Part shown: in pieces, positions 52,920 to 61,682 of the stretch
Layout: every line of letters begins with the position of its first letter
Position numbering within the stretch: the first letter of the stretch is position 1
NCBI GenBank assembly: GCA_964493635.1
Contig: CAZBOW010000001.1
Location: 1-64,000, forward strand
Origin: OLB6 sp964493635
GTDB taxonomy: Bacteria > Bacteroidota > Ignavibacteria > Kapaibacteriales > Kapaibacteriaceae
Length of the DNA stretch: 64,000 bases
Direction: 5' to 3'
The notes under the pieces: generated by a model
Told to the model about the DNA's origin: nothing
Database searches by the model: none
The model's input: only the letters and a program-made list of their open reading frames with translations
Made by a program: the position numbers and the translations under genes

Positions 52920-53387
52920 AGGAGGAAGATTGGCAAAGTCCACAGCGAAGTTGATCGTCACCGTCTGACCAACGTCAACGACCACCGTCCCGGGTTGCTC
53001 CGGATCATTCACCGGCGAGTACACATCCAACATCAGCCAGTCGGTAAGGATGTTGGGGCCGTTCTGCATGGCTACCACAACGTACGTGAAGGTGCGTGGT
53101 GTGCCCGGAATCTCCACCTCGTAAGGGGCTTCCGTCGTGTAGGTTGGTAGGGCTTCACTGAAAATGGCTCGGCCACTCAGCACAGCCGACAGGATCGAAT
53201 CAGGGGATGTTGGTTTCGACTCCAGCGCAACAACCAGGACCTGATTCACGTTGGAATCTGGCCAGTCGTTGGTGAAGGTCACGGTACCGCGCAGAACGCT
53301 TCGTGGCGGAACGTCGGTGGGACTAAGGCCACCGCAGCCACCAACTAACACACTACAGATCAGCAGAAGGGGGATCAGGTGTCGCAT
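52905..53387 (-). CDS. Lipoprotein of unknown function upstream of a TonB receptor
   Basis: This 160-residue protein has a lipoprotein signal peptide (LLICSVLVGGC) and a beta-rich body without recognised domain. The spacing to the receptor gene (about 40 nt, filled by a tandem repeat) and same orientation suggest co-transcription. A surface or periplasmic accessory to the receptor is possible but not shown. The stop codon lies in the 13-nt repeat. It follows the PhoD-like gene by 16 nt. Confidence 0.7.
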   Translation of the reverse strand: MRHLIPLLLICSVLVGGCGGLSPTDVPPRSVLRGTVTFTNDWPDSNVNQVLVVALESKPTSPDSILSAVLSGRAIFSEALPTYTTEAPYEVEIPGTPRTFTYVVVAMQNGPNILTDWLMLDVYSPVNDPEQPGTVVVDVGQTVTINFAVDFANLPPQPFE

Positions 53388-53403
53388 CGTTGTTCGCGAG
53401 TTG

Positions 53404-55533
53404 TTAGTGCTGAATGATGATCGGGAAGGACACGACGCAGCCGTTGGACTCCAGCACCAACGTGTATCCTCCGGAAGCTACGGCCCGCAGATCGAGAATC
53501 ATCGAGTTCAAACCGGCAAACATGGTCGACTCCCCGCCAAGAGCCATTCCTCCCGCTGCGCTCACCAGCCGGTATCGAAGGGTGCCGGGCGCACGACTGG
53601 CGTAGCTCAGGTACACCGAATGGTCCGATGGTACCGGTCCGTATCCCACCACCACAAACGCTTGGGCATCATTCGTAGGTTGGGTAGGGTCCGTTGGCTC
53701 GGTTGGCTGCCCTGTCTCGGAAACCGAGCTCACGATCGGTGGCGTTGGTGGAGCTGGCTCGTCCTGTGTGGCCTTTTCGGCTGCTGGCTGCAGCTCTTGG
53801 CTCAGTAGTCCATCACCACGCGTGGAAAGCCCCTTGACCCATGTCTGATTCGTACTCAGAGTATAGAGCGTATCAACAAAAAACCAGTCGCACTGAGCCC
53901 GGTCGTGGGTCAGATCCAGCACCATGTAGCCATGGTTGACAATATCCTGCCATGCAAGAAAGGGGTTGTTCTTCTCCAGGCTGACTTCCACGGAGGCAAT
54001 CAGCTGGGGAGCAATCGATCCCAGCAGGGGAACGCCGCCAAGATTCTCGTCGAAATTGGCCGAGGAGATCGACGGCGTCATGAACTCCACGATACGGCGC
54101 GGTGCATCCGGCCATTGCCCATCGAAGGCAAAGGAGCAGTGAAAATCCCCGGAAATGATCAGCGACGACGAATTCCGGAGCTTCCCTACGCTGTGCAGGA
54201 CGTCGGCCACCGCCGTGCGCTGGGCCGGGTAGTTGTTCCAGACGTCTCCCTGAAAGGCAAGATCGAAGATTGCCTCCAGCTGCGGCAACTGTGCACGGAT
54301 TAAGGGGGCAAACGTGCCCACGGCCGAGAACAGGTATGCGGTGTCGATTGGCGATGACGTCACGGGTGAGAACAGCACCTGACTTCCGATGACGTTCCAG
54401 CGCGCTGTACTGGAGGTCACGCTATCGGCAAGCCACTGGAACTGCGACGCCGAGATTAATCGGCGTGACGGATCATGAAGGGCCTGTTTTGCGGCATCGG
54501 AAGCTCTCGGTCCAACGTCGTCGATTTGCTTCATCCGCCCCTCGAGTCGGGTATCCAGCATCATCAGCAGCACGAGGTCGCCGAACTGAAAACTGCGATA
54601 GATCTGTTCGTTTTGGGGTGTCTGCTCGCGGATCGGCATCCACTCGGCGTGGACGCGTTTGGAGATGGCCTTCCGCACCGCCCAGTCGCCTTCGGTAGAG
54701 GGTGTGTGGTTTTCGGCACCGTCGATGTAGGCATCATTGGCCGACTCGTGGTCGTCCCACACGTGAATCATGGGATGCTGCTGATGAAGTCTGCGCAGAT
54801 CGGGGTCGAGGCGATACTGGGCGTAACGGCTTCGGTAATCGGCTAGTGCTACAATCTCGACACTCGGCTCGTGCATGCGTCCGAGGCGTTTGCCGACCTG
54901 GCCACCATACTGCGTGGTATCGGCGCTATACTCGTAGATGTAGTCTCCGAGGTGGATGACGGCATCGAGGTCGTTCCGATCGGCAATGCGGGCATAGGCA
55001 TTGAAAAAGCCTGCCGGGTAGTTCGAGCAGGTCACCACCGCCAGGCGGGCGTGGTTGTAGGCCGCTCCTGGCGGTGGCGCTGTACGCAGGCGTCCGGTCA
55101 GGGAGGCTCGGCCATCGGCAATGAATCCGTAGTAGTACACCGTAGCCGGTAGTAAACCGGTGGCATCGACCTTCACCGTGAAGTCACGATCGCTGGTTGC
55201 CGTTACCGTGCCACTGCGAACGATGTTCTGGAGCGACGGATCGGTAGCTACACGCCATTGGACGTCGACGCTATTCTGACCGGGCTCGGGTGTGACGCGT
55301 GTCCAGATGATGACCCGATCGCTCAAGGGATCACCGCTGGCCACGCCATGGTAAAAGGGACGCAGTGCCGGGTCAAGCTGAACCAGAGCCTCGGGTATGC
55401 GTTTACTGGCCAGGGGTTGGTATCCAGCGATGCGCTCCGGGAACATGTTGTTGCGAACGTCCTGGGCGATGACAGGTGTCAGTGTGAGTGCGACCACTAC
55501 GGTCGTCAGGAAGAGTCGGATACGATGTACCAT
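53404..55533 (-). CDS. PhoD-like alkaline phosphatase/phosphodiesterase with C-terminal sorting-like domain
   Basis: This 709-residue secreted protein has a signal peptide (MVHRIRLFLTTVVVALTLTP...AQ), an N-terminal PhoD beta domain (FYHGVASGDPLSDRVIIWTR), and the metallophosphatase core with VIHLGDYIYEYSAD, the metal-ligand segment HVWDDHESANDAY and IISGDFHCSFAF. PhoD enzymes hydrolyse phosphodiesters and phosphomonoesters using Fe/Ca. A Pro/Thr linker (TEPTDPTQPTND) precedes a C-terminal domain resembling a T9SS sorting signal, ending SFPIIIQH. ATG 55533 is chosen for the signal peptide. It is divergent from nnr. Substrate and export route are inferred. Confidence 0.87.
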   Translation of the reverse strand: MVHRIRLFLTTVVVALTLTPVIAQDVRNNMFPERIAGYQPLASKRIPEALVQLDPALRPFYHGVASGDPLSDRVIIWTRVTPEPGQNSVDVQWRVATDPSLQNIVRSGTVTATSDRDFTVKVDATGLLPATVYYYGFIADGRASLTGRLRTAPPPGAAYNHARLAVVTCSNYPAGFFNAYARIADRNDLDAVIHLGDYIYEYSADTTQYGGQVGKRLGRMHEPSVEIVALADYRSRYAQYRLDPDLRRLHQQHPMIHVWDDHESANDAYIDGAENHTPSTEGDWAVRKAISKRVHAEWMPIREQTPQNEQIYRSFQFGDLVLLMMLDTRLEGRMKQIDDVGPRASDAAKQALHDPSRRLISASQFQWLADSVTSSTARWNVIGSQVLFSPVTSSPIDTAYLFSAVGTFAPLIRAQLPQLEAIFDLAFQGDVWNNYPAQRTAVADVLHSVGKLRNSSSLIISGDFHCSFAFDGQWPDAPRRIVEFMTPSISSANFDENLGGVPLLGSIAPQLIASVEVSLEKNNPFLAWQDIVNHGYMVLDLTHDRAQCDWFFVDTLYTLSTNQTWVKGLSTRGDGLLSQELQPAAEKATQDEPAPPTPPIVSSVSETGQPTEPTDPTQPTNDAQAFVVVGYGPVPSDHSVYLSYASRAPGTLRYRLVSAAGGMALGGESTMFAGLNSMILDLRAVASGGYTLVLESNGCVVSFPIIIQH

Positions 55534-55636
55534 TGATAGAGCCCTGTGCATTGATCATCAGTACCTGTGCAGAACACCTGCAATGTGCGGATTGTTTCCG
55601 TGAGAAGAAATCATCCGGTTCTACAGAAGTTTGCAC

Positions 55637-57133
55637 ATGCAGTACGTCCTCACGCCCCACGGGTCACGTGCCATCGATCAGTGGTGCATTCAGCACGGCA
55701 TCTCCGCCGACGCGCTCATGGCCACAGCCTCCGAGCATGCCGCCGAGGTGGTGCGCCGCCACGCGCCGCCCGGAAGCCGCATCCTTGTGGCCTGTGGAGG
55801 TGGTAATAATGGCGGTGATGGATTTGCTATGGCTCTGGATCTTGCGCGAGACTATCCGGTGCTGGTCCTCAGCGATGCCGATCCCACCACGATGAGCCCG
55901 GAAGCGGCGGTGCACGCTCGTCGTGCCTACCGTACCCTGGAATGCCGTTCATGGACCGAGGATTCTCAACTGGATCAATCATGGGTGGTGGTGGACGCAC
56001 TCGTCGGGGTAGGGGGCTCCAGCATGCTGCGCGACCCTCTTCCCGAGCGGTTGCGGTTGTTAAACGCACTTGATGGCCCGAAGATCGCCATCGATGTTCC
56101 CACCGGTGTTGATGCCCTTACCGGACGTGTCCATCCCGACGCGTTTCGGGCCGACGTGACCATCACCATGGAGGGACCCAAGAGTGGCTTCTTCTCGGCT
56201 GCGGCGCGGGCCTACGTTGGTCGCATCGAGGTTGTGGGTATTGGAGCACCGTTGGAGGTAGTCCAGCAGACGGCCATTGCGACGGTTCTTGAGTGTGCGG
56301 ACGTCCCTGCGCTGCTGCCGCACCGAGATTTGCGGTCGACCAAGTTTACGCGTGGTTGTGTGGTGGTCGTCGGTGGATCGCAATCGATGCGCGGAGCACC
56401 GAGTATGTCGGCCGAGGCCGCCTTGCGCGCTGGCGCTGGGCTGTCCGTTGTTGTAACACCTTCGGTGCATCCGCTCACGCCCAGAGAGGTGATGACCTGT
56501 GTGGTGCCGGCATCCTCCGAGGGGTGGATGGCAGCCTCGGCCCGTCCGGCTATCGAGCGCGAACTCGAGCGTGCCTCGGCGGTGGCTGTGGGGCCAGGGC
56601 TGGGGAAGGATCCTGCTACGCTGGCCATGATCACCGAGGTTGTCAATGCGATGGACCCAGCTGTTCCGTTGGTGCTGGATGCCGATGGCCTGCGCATCGT
56701 ACCGCACCTTCGACGCGATATGACAAACGTGATCCTAACGCCGCATGAGGGAGAGTATCAACGGTTGCTTCGGGATCTCGGGATCGAAGACCCTGATCTT
56801 CACCAGCCAGCACGCGTGGCTCAGACTCTCGGTTGTGTCGTCCATCGCAAGGGGGTACCGTCGGTGACAACGAACGGACGGCAGTCGGTCTGGACGGTAG
56901 TGGGAAATCCGGGGATGGCAACGGCCGGCAGCGGCGATGTGCTCACGGGTATCATGGCTGGGCTGGCCGCCCAAGGACTGCCGGCCTTCCGGGCAGCGGC
57001 ACTGGGGAGTTTCGTTCATGCCAGTGCGGGCGATGCCGCAGCCCGCCAAACGTCCGAAGCGTTCATTATTGCCGGCGATCTGATCCGGTCGTTGGGTGGA
57101 GTGTTGGCCCACTGTGGAAGGGTACCGTCGTGA
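55637..57133 (+). CDS. nnr: Bifunctional NAD(P)H-hydrate epimerase / ADP-dependent dehydratase
   Basis: This 498-residue repair enzyme restores damaged NAD(P)HX. The N-terminal YjeF_N epimerase domain has CGGGNNGGDGFAMALDL and IAIDVPTGVDALTG. The C-terminal kinase-like dehydratase domain has KFTRGCVVVVGGSQSM and the ADP-binding NPGMATAGSGDVLTG. Length is typical of the fused form. ATG 55637 is taken; an in-frame TTG two codons upstream is possible. It overlaps the VanZ gene by GTGA. One GTAGGGGGC motif encodes Val-Gly-Gly. Confidence 0.94.
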   Translation: MQYVLTPHGSRAIDQWCIQHGISADALMATASEHAAEVVRRHAPPGSRILVACGGGNNGGDGFAMALDLARDYPVLVLSDADPTTMSPEAAVHARRAYRTLECRSWTEDSQLDQSWVVVDALVGVGGSSMLRDPLPERLRLLNALDGPKIAIDVPTGVDALTGRVHPDAFRADVTITMEGPKSGFFSAAARAYVGRIEVVGIGAPLEVVQQTAIATVLECADVPALLPHRDLRSTKFTRGCVVVVGGSQSMRGAPSMSAEAALRAGAGLSVVVTPSVHPLTPREVMTCVVPASSEGWMAASARPAIERELERASAVAVGPGLGKDPATLAMITEVVNAMDPAVPLVLDADGLRIVPHLRRDMTNVILTPHEGEYQRLLRDLGIEDPDLHQPARVAQTLGCVVHRKGVPSVTTNGRQSVWTVVGNPGMATAGSGDVLTGIMAGLAAQGLPAFRAAALGSFVHASAGDAAARQTSEAFIIAGDLIRSLGGVLAHCGRVPS

Positions 57134-57758
57134 AGCCTGCACTGCGAATCCTGCTGCTGACACCGTTGATTGGTGCATCGATCACACTCACGTGGCTGTC
57201 GTCGATTCCCGAGCTAGTGACACCGGATCTGGGATTCACATGGCAGGACAAGTTCTACCACCTGGTGGCCTATACCGTGTATGGCTTCACAGCGATCTTG
57301 GCCAGCTACGCCGTCCGACCCTCGGCCTCCGTTGCATGGCGGGGATGGGCGGTGCTTATCGTGGGATTAACATTTGGTGCCGTCGATGAACTGCACCAGA
57401 GCTTCGTTCCCGGTCGGGATGGTTCGATCTACGACTGGGTGGCCGATGCCATCGGTATTCGCTGTGCCTTGATCAGTCTTCCTGTTCTTCAGTCATGGAT
57501 TCATCGTCGCCAATCTCGGAATCAACCTCNNNNNNNNNNNNNNNNNNNNNNNNNNNNNNNNNNNNNNNNNNNNNNNNNNNNNNNNNNNNNNNNNNNNNNN
57601 NNNNNNNNNNNNNNNNNNNNNNNNNNNNNAGTCTTCCTGTTCTTCAGTCATGGATTCATCGTCGCCAATCTCGGAATCAACCTCCGAATCAACCTCCGAA
57701 TCAACCTCGGAATCAAACTCCGACCCACGATCGATCGTCGCGTCCGTCGATGGAGTGA
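57130..57758 (+). CDS. VanZ-like membrane protein (interrupted by an artificial gap)
   Basis: Collapsing the gap (100 N plus one 55-base copy) gives a 157-residue protein with about four helices and the VanZ signature segments FYHLVAYTVYGFTAIL and FGAVDELHQSFVPGRDGS. VanZ relatives affect teicoplanin or antimicrobial resistance, otherwise of unknown function. Start GTG 57130 overlaps the nnr stop. The C-terminal tail (NQPPNQPPNQPRNQ) is produced by the 12-nt repeat and overlaps the antisense end of dacB by about 130 nt in the collapsed sequence. The tail may be non-functional. Confidence 0.8.
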
Positions 57759-59241
57759 ATGCGAATCCGGCCAGCAGTGCCGCTGCAGTGTTCTCTGCGG
57801 CTTTGTAGGAGCCGGTTTTCGGTCCATTGGACAGGATCGTAAACGCCAGGAGCTCACCGTCCCGCGTGGTCACGTAACCGCCCAGCGAGCTCACATTCCG
57901 AAGGGTTCCGGTTTTGCCTCGAACGTTGTTGTGTGCTGCAGTTCCGATCATGCGGCGTCGCAACGAGCCATCAACACCAGCAATGGCAAGTGATGAATAG
58001 TACTCCTCGAAAAATGGCTCGCGTGCAATGGCACAGAGCATATCAACCTCCGTGCGAGCGCTCACACGGTTGCGGCGGGACAATCCCGAGCCATCGTGAA
58101 AGACCGCACCTGGATGCTGAACACCCAGCGAATCGAGCGATGCCAGCAGGGCGGCTTTCCCAGCCTCGGCACCGGCGCCAGCCCCGCCATGGAGTGCGGC
58201 TGCCATTTTGAACACATGTTCGGCATAGTGATTATGGCTGCGCTTGTTCACCACCGAAGCAATCTCGACGAACGGACGCTCGAAGGCCGCCAATCGGCGT
58301 GTTTGTTGCGGCGCCGTTCCCACGGCAATCGATCCCTCGTGGACGATGCCTCCGCTGCGAAGACGATTGGCCAGGGTTCCGGCAGCAACCAGTGCTGGTG
58401 AGCGGGCTGGCACGTAGACGGTCTGCGTGCGATTGGCCCCGGGCGAGCCTGCAACCGTGATCACTAATCGTCCGTTAGCATCCACCGTGCTGCTCACCGT
58501 AAGGCGCCGCCGTCGCGTGCTCTTCTTGGTGGTCGTGCGCACAATGATCGATTCGGACGATGGCACCGTCTGGGCGGTGACGTAGCCCTTCCCCGTGGCA
58601 CTTACGACCACGGCGATTTGTCCACCGGTGTGGGACAGTGCCGTTACCGGTGGCAGTGCCACCACATCTTCGAAATCACCACTGTAGACGGCACGGTTGG
58701 TTACGCTGTCGAACCAAGAGCCGTCCCCATAAATCGTGCCCCGCAGGGTGCGCAGCCCCATGGCGAACAACTCATCGGCAATCACTTCCATGTCGGCCGC
58801 CGAAAGCATCACATCGCCGCGACCCACCAAGTAGAGGTCTCCTTTTAACGTTCCTGTGGGATCGATCCGCGCCGTTGCCCGAACCTCTGTGGCGATAACA
58901 CCTCCGCGACCAAGCGCCCGAAACACGGCCAGGGTAGAAAACAGCTTGGTATTCGAGGCGGGCGTGAGTGCGCTTGTAGGGTTCCGCTCGTAGAAGATCT
59001 TCCCCGACGCAACCGACCGCACCACCACGCCAACGGCGGTGTTGGCATAGGGGGCCGACGAGAAAAGGCCGTCGAGTTGAGAACGCAACCGTTGGAGTGC
59101 CTGCGCCGAGTCATAGGCCGTGCGGAAGGGGGCTTCCTGCACCGGTGGCTTTGGGCGCACGGATCTACCGTCCTGGGCCGACGCGAGCGACGCACCCAGG
59201 CAGAAAGCGACGAGAACGAGAAAGCGGGGAACGAGAGTCAT
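57473..59241 (-). CDS. dacB: D-alanyl-D-alanine carboxypeptidase/endopeptidase, PBP4 type (interrupted by an artificial gap)
   Basis: This peptidase S13 enzyme trims peptidoglycan cross-links in the periplasm. It has a signal peptide, the SxxK motif in TPASNTKLFS, SxN in NKRSHNHYAEH and KTG in VRGKTGTLRN. Collapsing the gap gives 537 residues and a TGA stop at 57473-57475; without this the frame runs on through the N block. The C-terminus is an acidic tail (FDSEVDSEVDSEVDSEIG) encoded by a 12-nt tandem repeat, outside the catalytic fold. It overlaps the convergent VanZ gene. miaA lies upstream with a 33-nt gap. Confidence 0.93.
57530..57629. other. Assembly gap of 100 N, flanked by identical 55-base sequences
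   Basis: Bases 57475-57529 and 57630-57684 are identical, as at the other gap. Removing 155 bases closes both overlapping genes in frame. The adjacent tandem repeat probably broke the assembly, so its copy number is uncertain. Confidence 0.95.
57674..57721. repeat. 12-nt tandem repeat, 4 copies, coding on both strands
   Basis: Four units of GAATCAACCTCC (two exact, two with one change) encode Val-Asp-Ser-Glu repeats of DacB on the minus strand and Asn-Gln-Pro-Pro repeats of VanZ on the plus strand. Confidence 0.92.
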
Positions 59242-59274
59242 GCTGCGTACGAATGTACGAAATCAGCATCCGGA

Positions 59275-60216
59275 TCAGCGTCCGGGGACGATTCCATCGA
59301 AGATCCTATCGACGATGCGCAGCAGTTCGTGGAAGGCGCTGACCTGGTCGTCAGCTGCTATCCACTCGTAGCGTTTGTCGCGCCGTAGCCACGTAAGCTG
59401 ACGCTTGGCGTACTGGTTGGTGGCAATCACCATATCCTCGAGAGCATCGACCTCTGAGATGCGTCGCTTCACCACGCCGATGGCCTCGGTGTAGCCCACG
59501 GTCTGCAGTGCCTGTGCTGTTTCGGGAACGCCATTGTCGAGGAGGGACTTTGTTTCCTGCACCAAGCCCATGTCCCACATGTCGACGCACCGCAACCGAA
59601 TCCGATCTCGGAGCGTTTCGCGCTCCATTTTGAGTGCCACGAACGTGGGCTGAACATTCGCCGCAGAGCGCTGCGCATCCCACGTTTGGCTAAACAGCTT
59701 TCCGGTGAGCTCGATGTACTCTAGGGCACGCATGACCCGTCGGGGGTTGCGATCGTGATACTGCTCGGCAGCACGGGGATCGAGTTCCTGTAAGCGCTCG
59801 TACAAGGCATTCTTTCCCAGCATCAACAAATCGAACTCCAGAGCGGCCCGTACCGAGGAGTCCGGAGGCATGGGAACCACGCTGAGTCCGTCGATGGCTG
59901 CCTGAATGTATAGGCCAGAGCCCCCTACCAATACCGGCAGCGACGTTGGCGGGATGGCATCAAAGGCAGCACGCACGTCGTGCGCATACTGCGCTGCGGT
60001 GTAGGTCTCCGTTGGCTCCCGCAGATCGATCAGGTGATGTGGGCACACCGCCTGTTCCTCCTTGGTTGGCTTGGCCGTGCCGATGTCGAGTCCGCGATAG
60101 ATCTGCCGGGAGTCGGCACTGATAATCTCGATGGGGCGCACGGCAGCCAGGCGCAACGCCAGTGCTGTTTTTCCCGAGGCCGTCGGGCCCGACAAGATCA
60201 GGACGGGCCTACTCAT
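59275..60216 (-). CDS. miaA: tRNA dimethylallyltransferase
   Basis: This 313-residue enzyme adds an isopentenyl group to A37 of tRNAs that read UNN codons. It has the P-loop GPTASGKTALAL, SADSRQIYRGLDIGTAKPT with the conserved Asp, LVGGSGLYIQA and QYAKRQLTWLRRD. Length is normal. ATG 60216 is eight nucleotides inside the end of pcm, suggesting translational coupling. The codons Val-Gly-Gly at LVGG use the GTAGGGGGC word. Confidence 0.96.
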   Translation of the reverse strand: MSRPVLILSGPTASGKTALALRLAAVRPIEIISADSRQIYRGLDIGTAKPTKEEQAVCPHHLIDLREPTETYTAAQYAHDVRAAFDAIPPTSLPVLVGGSGLYIQAAIDGLSVVPMPPDSSVRAALEFDLLMLGKNALYERLQELDPRAAEQYHDRNPRRVMRALEYIELTGKLFSQTWDAQRSAANVQPTFVALKMERETLRDRIRLRCVDMWDMGLVQETKSLLDNGVPETAQALQTVGYTEAIGVVKRRISEVDALEDMVIATNQYAKRQLTWLRRDKRYEWIAADDQVSAFHELLRIVDRIFDGIVPGR

Positions 60217-60865
60217 CCCAGCCCTCAACGCCGATGAGGGGAACGAAGGCGGCTGGACCTAACTCGGAGGCCGTCCATGTATCCTGATCCGTTCGGGTCA
60301 CACGATAGAGCGTTTGGTGCTGATGATCACCAACCGGTACTACGAGGTGTCCTCCAATGGAGAGCTGTCGCGCAAGCGGCTCGGGAACATCGGGTGCGCC
60401 GGCGGTCACAATGATGCCATCGTAGGGGGCTTGCCCGGAATATCCAATGGTGCCATCACCCACGCGACATTCCACGTTGTAGCCCAAGTCGTGCAAGCGG
60501 GTCCGTGCCTGTTGGGAAAGGCGTGGGTGGCGCTCAATGCTGATGACGCGTGCCCCCATGTGAGCCAGAACGGCTGCCTGATAGCCGCTTCCGGTACCGA
60601 TTTCAAGAACCTTCATCCCCGGCCGAACCATCAGGGCCTGTGTCATCAACGCAACGGTGTGCGGTTGCGAAATTGTTTGGCGGTCGTCGATGGGCAGAGC
60701 GGTATCGTCGTAGGCACGGTTCCGCATGAAGGCCTGCACGAAGTGCTCGCGCGGTACGGTGTTGATGGCCTGCAACACCTCGGCATCGGTGATGCCGCGT
60801 TGGCGCAGCAACACCAGCAATGCCTGGCGCTGATGATCGTACGGTGTGGTGGGACGGGGACGCAT
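60209..60865 (-). CDS. pcm: Protein-L-isoaspartate O-methyltransferase
   Basis: This 218-residue enzyme methylates isoaspartyl residues of aged proteins, enabling repair. It has the substrate segment PREHFVQAFMRNRAYDDTAL, QTISQPHTVALMTQAL, the SAM-binding motif VLEIGTGSGYQAAVLA, and YDGIIVTAGAPDVPEPL. Length is typical. It follows cdaA by 32 nt in the same direction. One antisense GTAGGGGGC lies at 60422. Confidence 0.95.
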   Translation of the reverse strand: MRPRPTTPYDHQRQALLVLLRQRGITDAEVLQAINTVPREHFVQAFMRNRAYDDTALPIDDRQTISQPHTVALMTQALMVRPGMKVLEIGTGSGYQAAVLAHMGARVISIERHPRLSQQARTRLHDLGYNVECRVGDGTIGYSGQAPYDGIIVTAGAPDVPEPLARQLSIGGHLVVPVGDHQHQTLYRVTRTDQDTWTASELGPAAFVPLIGVEGWDE

Positions 60866-60897
60866 AGCACAACAAAGAATCGCGAGTGGCTGTAAAC

Positions 60898-61677
60898 TTA
60901 CGCAGCAGCGACGGCTGTGACATACTGCTCAAGTTTCGAGCGCAGGTCTGCGCTAGGGACATCCAGCTCTAAGGCCCCTTGGTAGGCAAGGCTCACACCA
61001 CCGGTCTCCTCCGATACAATGATGGCAACAGCGTCGGCCTGTTCGGTGATTCCAAGGCCCGCGCGATGTCGGGTACCCAGGTTGCGTAATCCGAGGCGCT
61101 GCTCACTACTAAGGGGCAGCACGCAGCGAGCAGCGCTAATTGTTCCACCGTCGATGACCACGGCGCCATCGTGCAAGGGCGATCGGGGATTAAAAATTGA
61201 CGTCAGCAGCTCGGCCGAGACATCCGCTTGAAGCGAAACACCGGTATCGACGGTAACGCGGATATGCTCGGCCCGGGAAAAGACAATCAGGGCCCCAACG
61301 TGCTTGGAGCTCAGTTCGCTCACCGCCTGAAGCACGGCGGTGATGGTCATGGTGTTATCGCCACGTACCACCAACCGGAACAGGCGGCTCTGGGTGATCA
61401 TCAGCAGAATCCGGCGGAGTTCCGGCTGAAAGAGCACCACAAAGGCGATGAGTCCAACGTCGGCAATCCGCCGCAGCACCCAGTTGACCGTCTTCAGATT
61501 GGCGGCTTCGGTAACAAAGCCGAGCACAAAGACCACCACAAACAACAACAGCACCTGCACGGCAATCGTGTTGCGCAGGGCGCGGTACAGCATGAAGAAT
61601 AGTGTGGCAACCAGCAGGACGTCCAGAACGTCCAGAACGGTCACAGAGAGAAAGCCGATGCGAAACAACTCAAGCAT
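60898..61677 (-). CDS. cdaA: Diadenylate cyclase (c-di-AMP synthase)
   Basis: This 259-residue membrane enzyme makes cyclic di-AMP from ATP. It has about three N-terminal helices, then the DAC domain with the catalytic DGA (residues 170-172, PLHDGAVVI) and RHR (203-205, GTRHRAGLGITE) motifs. This is the CdaA (DacA) type found in Bacteroidota and Firmicutes. The first helix includes LDVLDVL encoded by a 9-nt duplication near 61620. It sits 5 nt after phoH. The usual partner CdaR is not adjacent. c-di-AMP would control potassium and osmotic balance, as in known systems. Confidence 0.95.
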   Translation of the reverse strand: MLELFRIGFLSVTVLDVLDVLLVATLFFMLYRALRNTIAVQVLLLFVVVFVLGFVTEAANLKTVNWVLRRIADVGLIAFVVLFQPELRRILLMITQSRLFRLVVRGDNTMTITAVLQAVSELSSKHVGALIVFSRAEHIRVTVDTGVSLQADVSAELLTSIFNPRSPLHDGAVVIDGGTISAARCVLPLSSEQRLGLRNLGTRHRAGLGITEQADAVAIIVSEETGGVSLAYQGALELDVPSADLRSKLEQYVTAVAAA

Positions 61678-61682
61678 GACCG

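Noticed and set aside
57475..57684. Possible 55-bp duplication flanking a gap as a mobile-element target duplication
   Set aside because: The other gap has the same length of flanking identity and the same number of N, so an assembly overlap explains both; no transposase is present.
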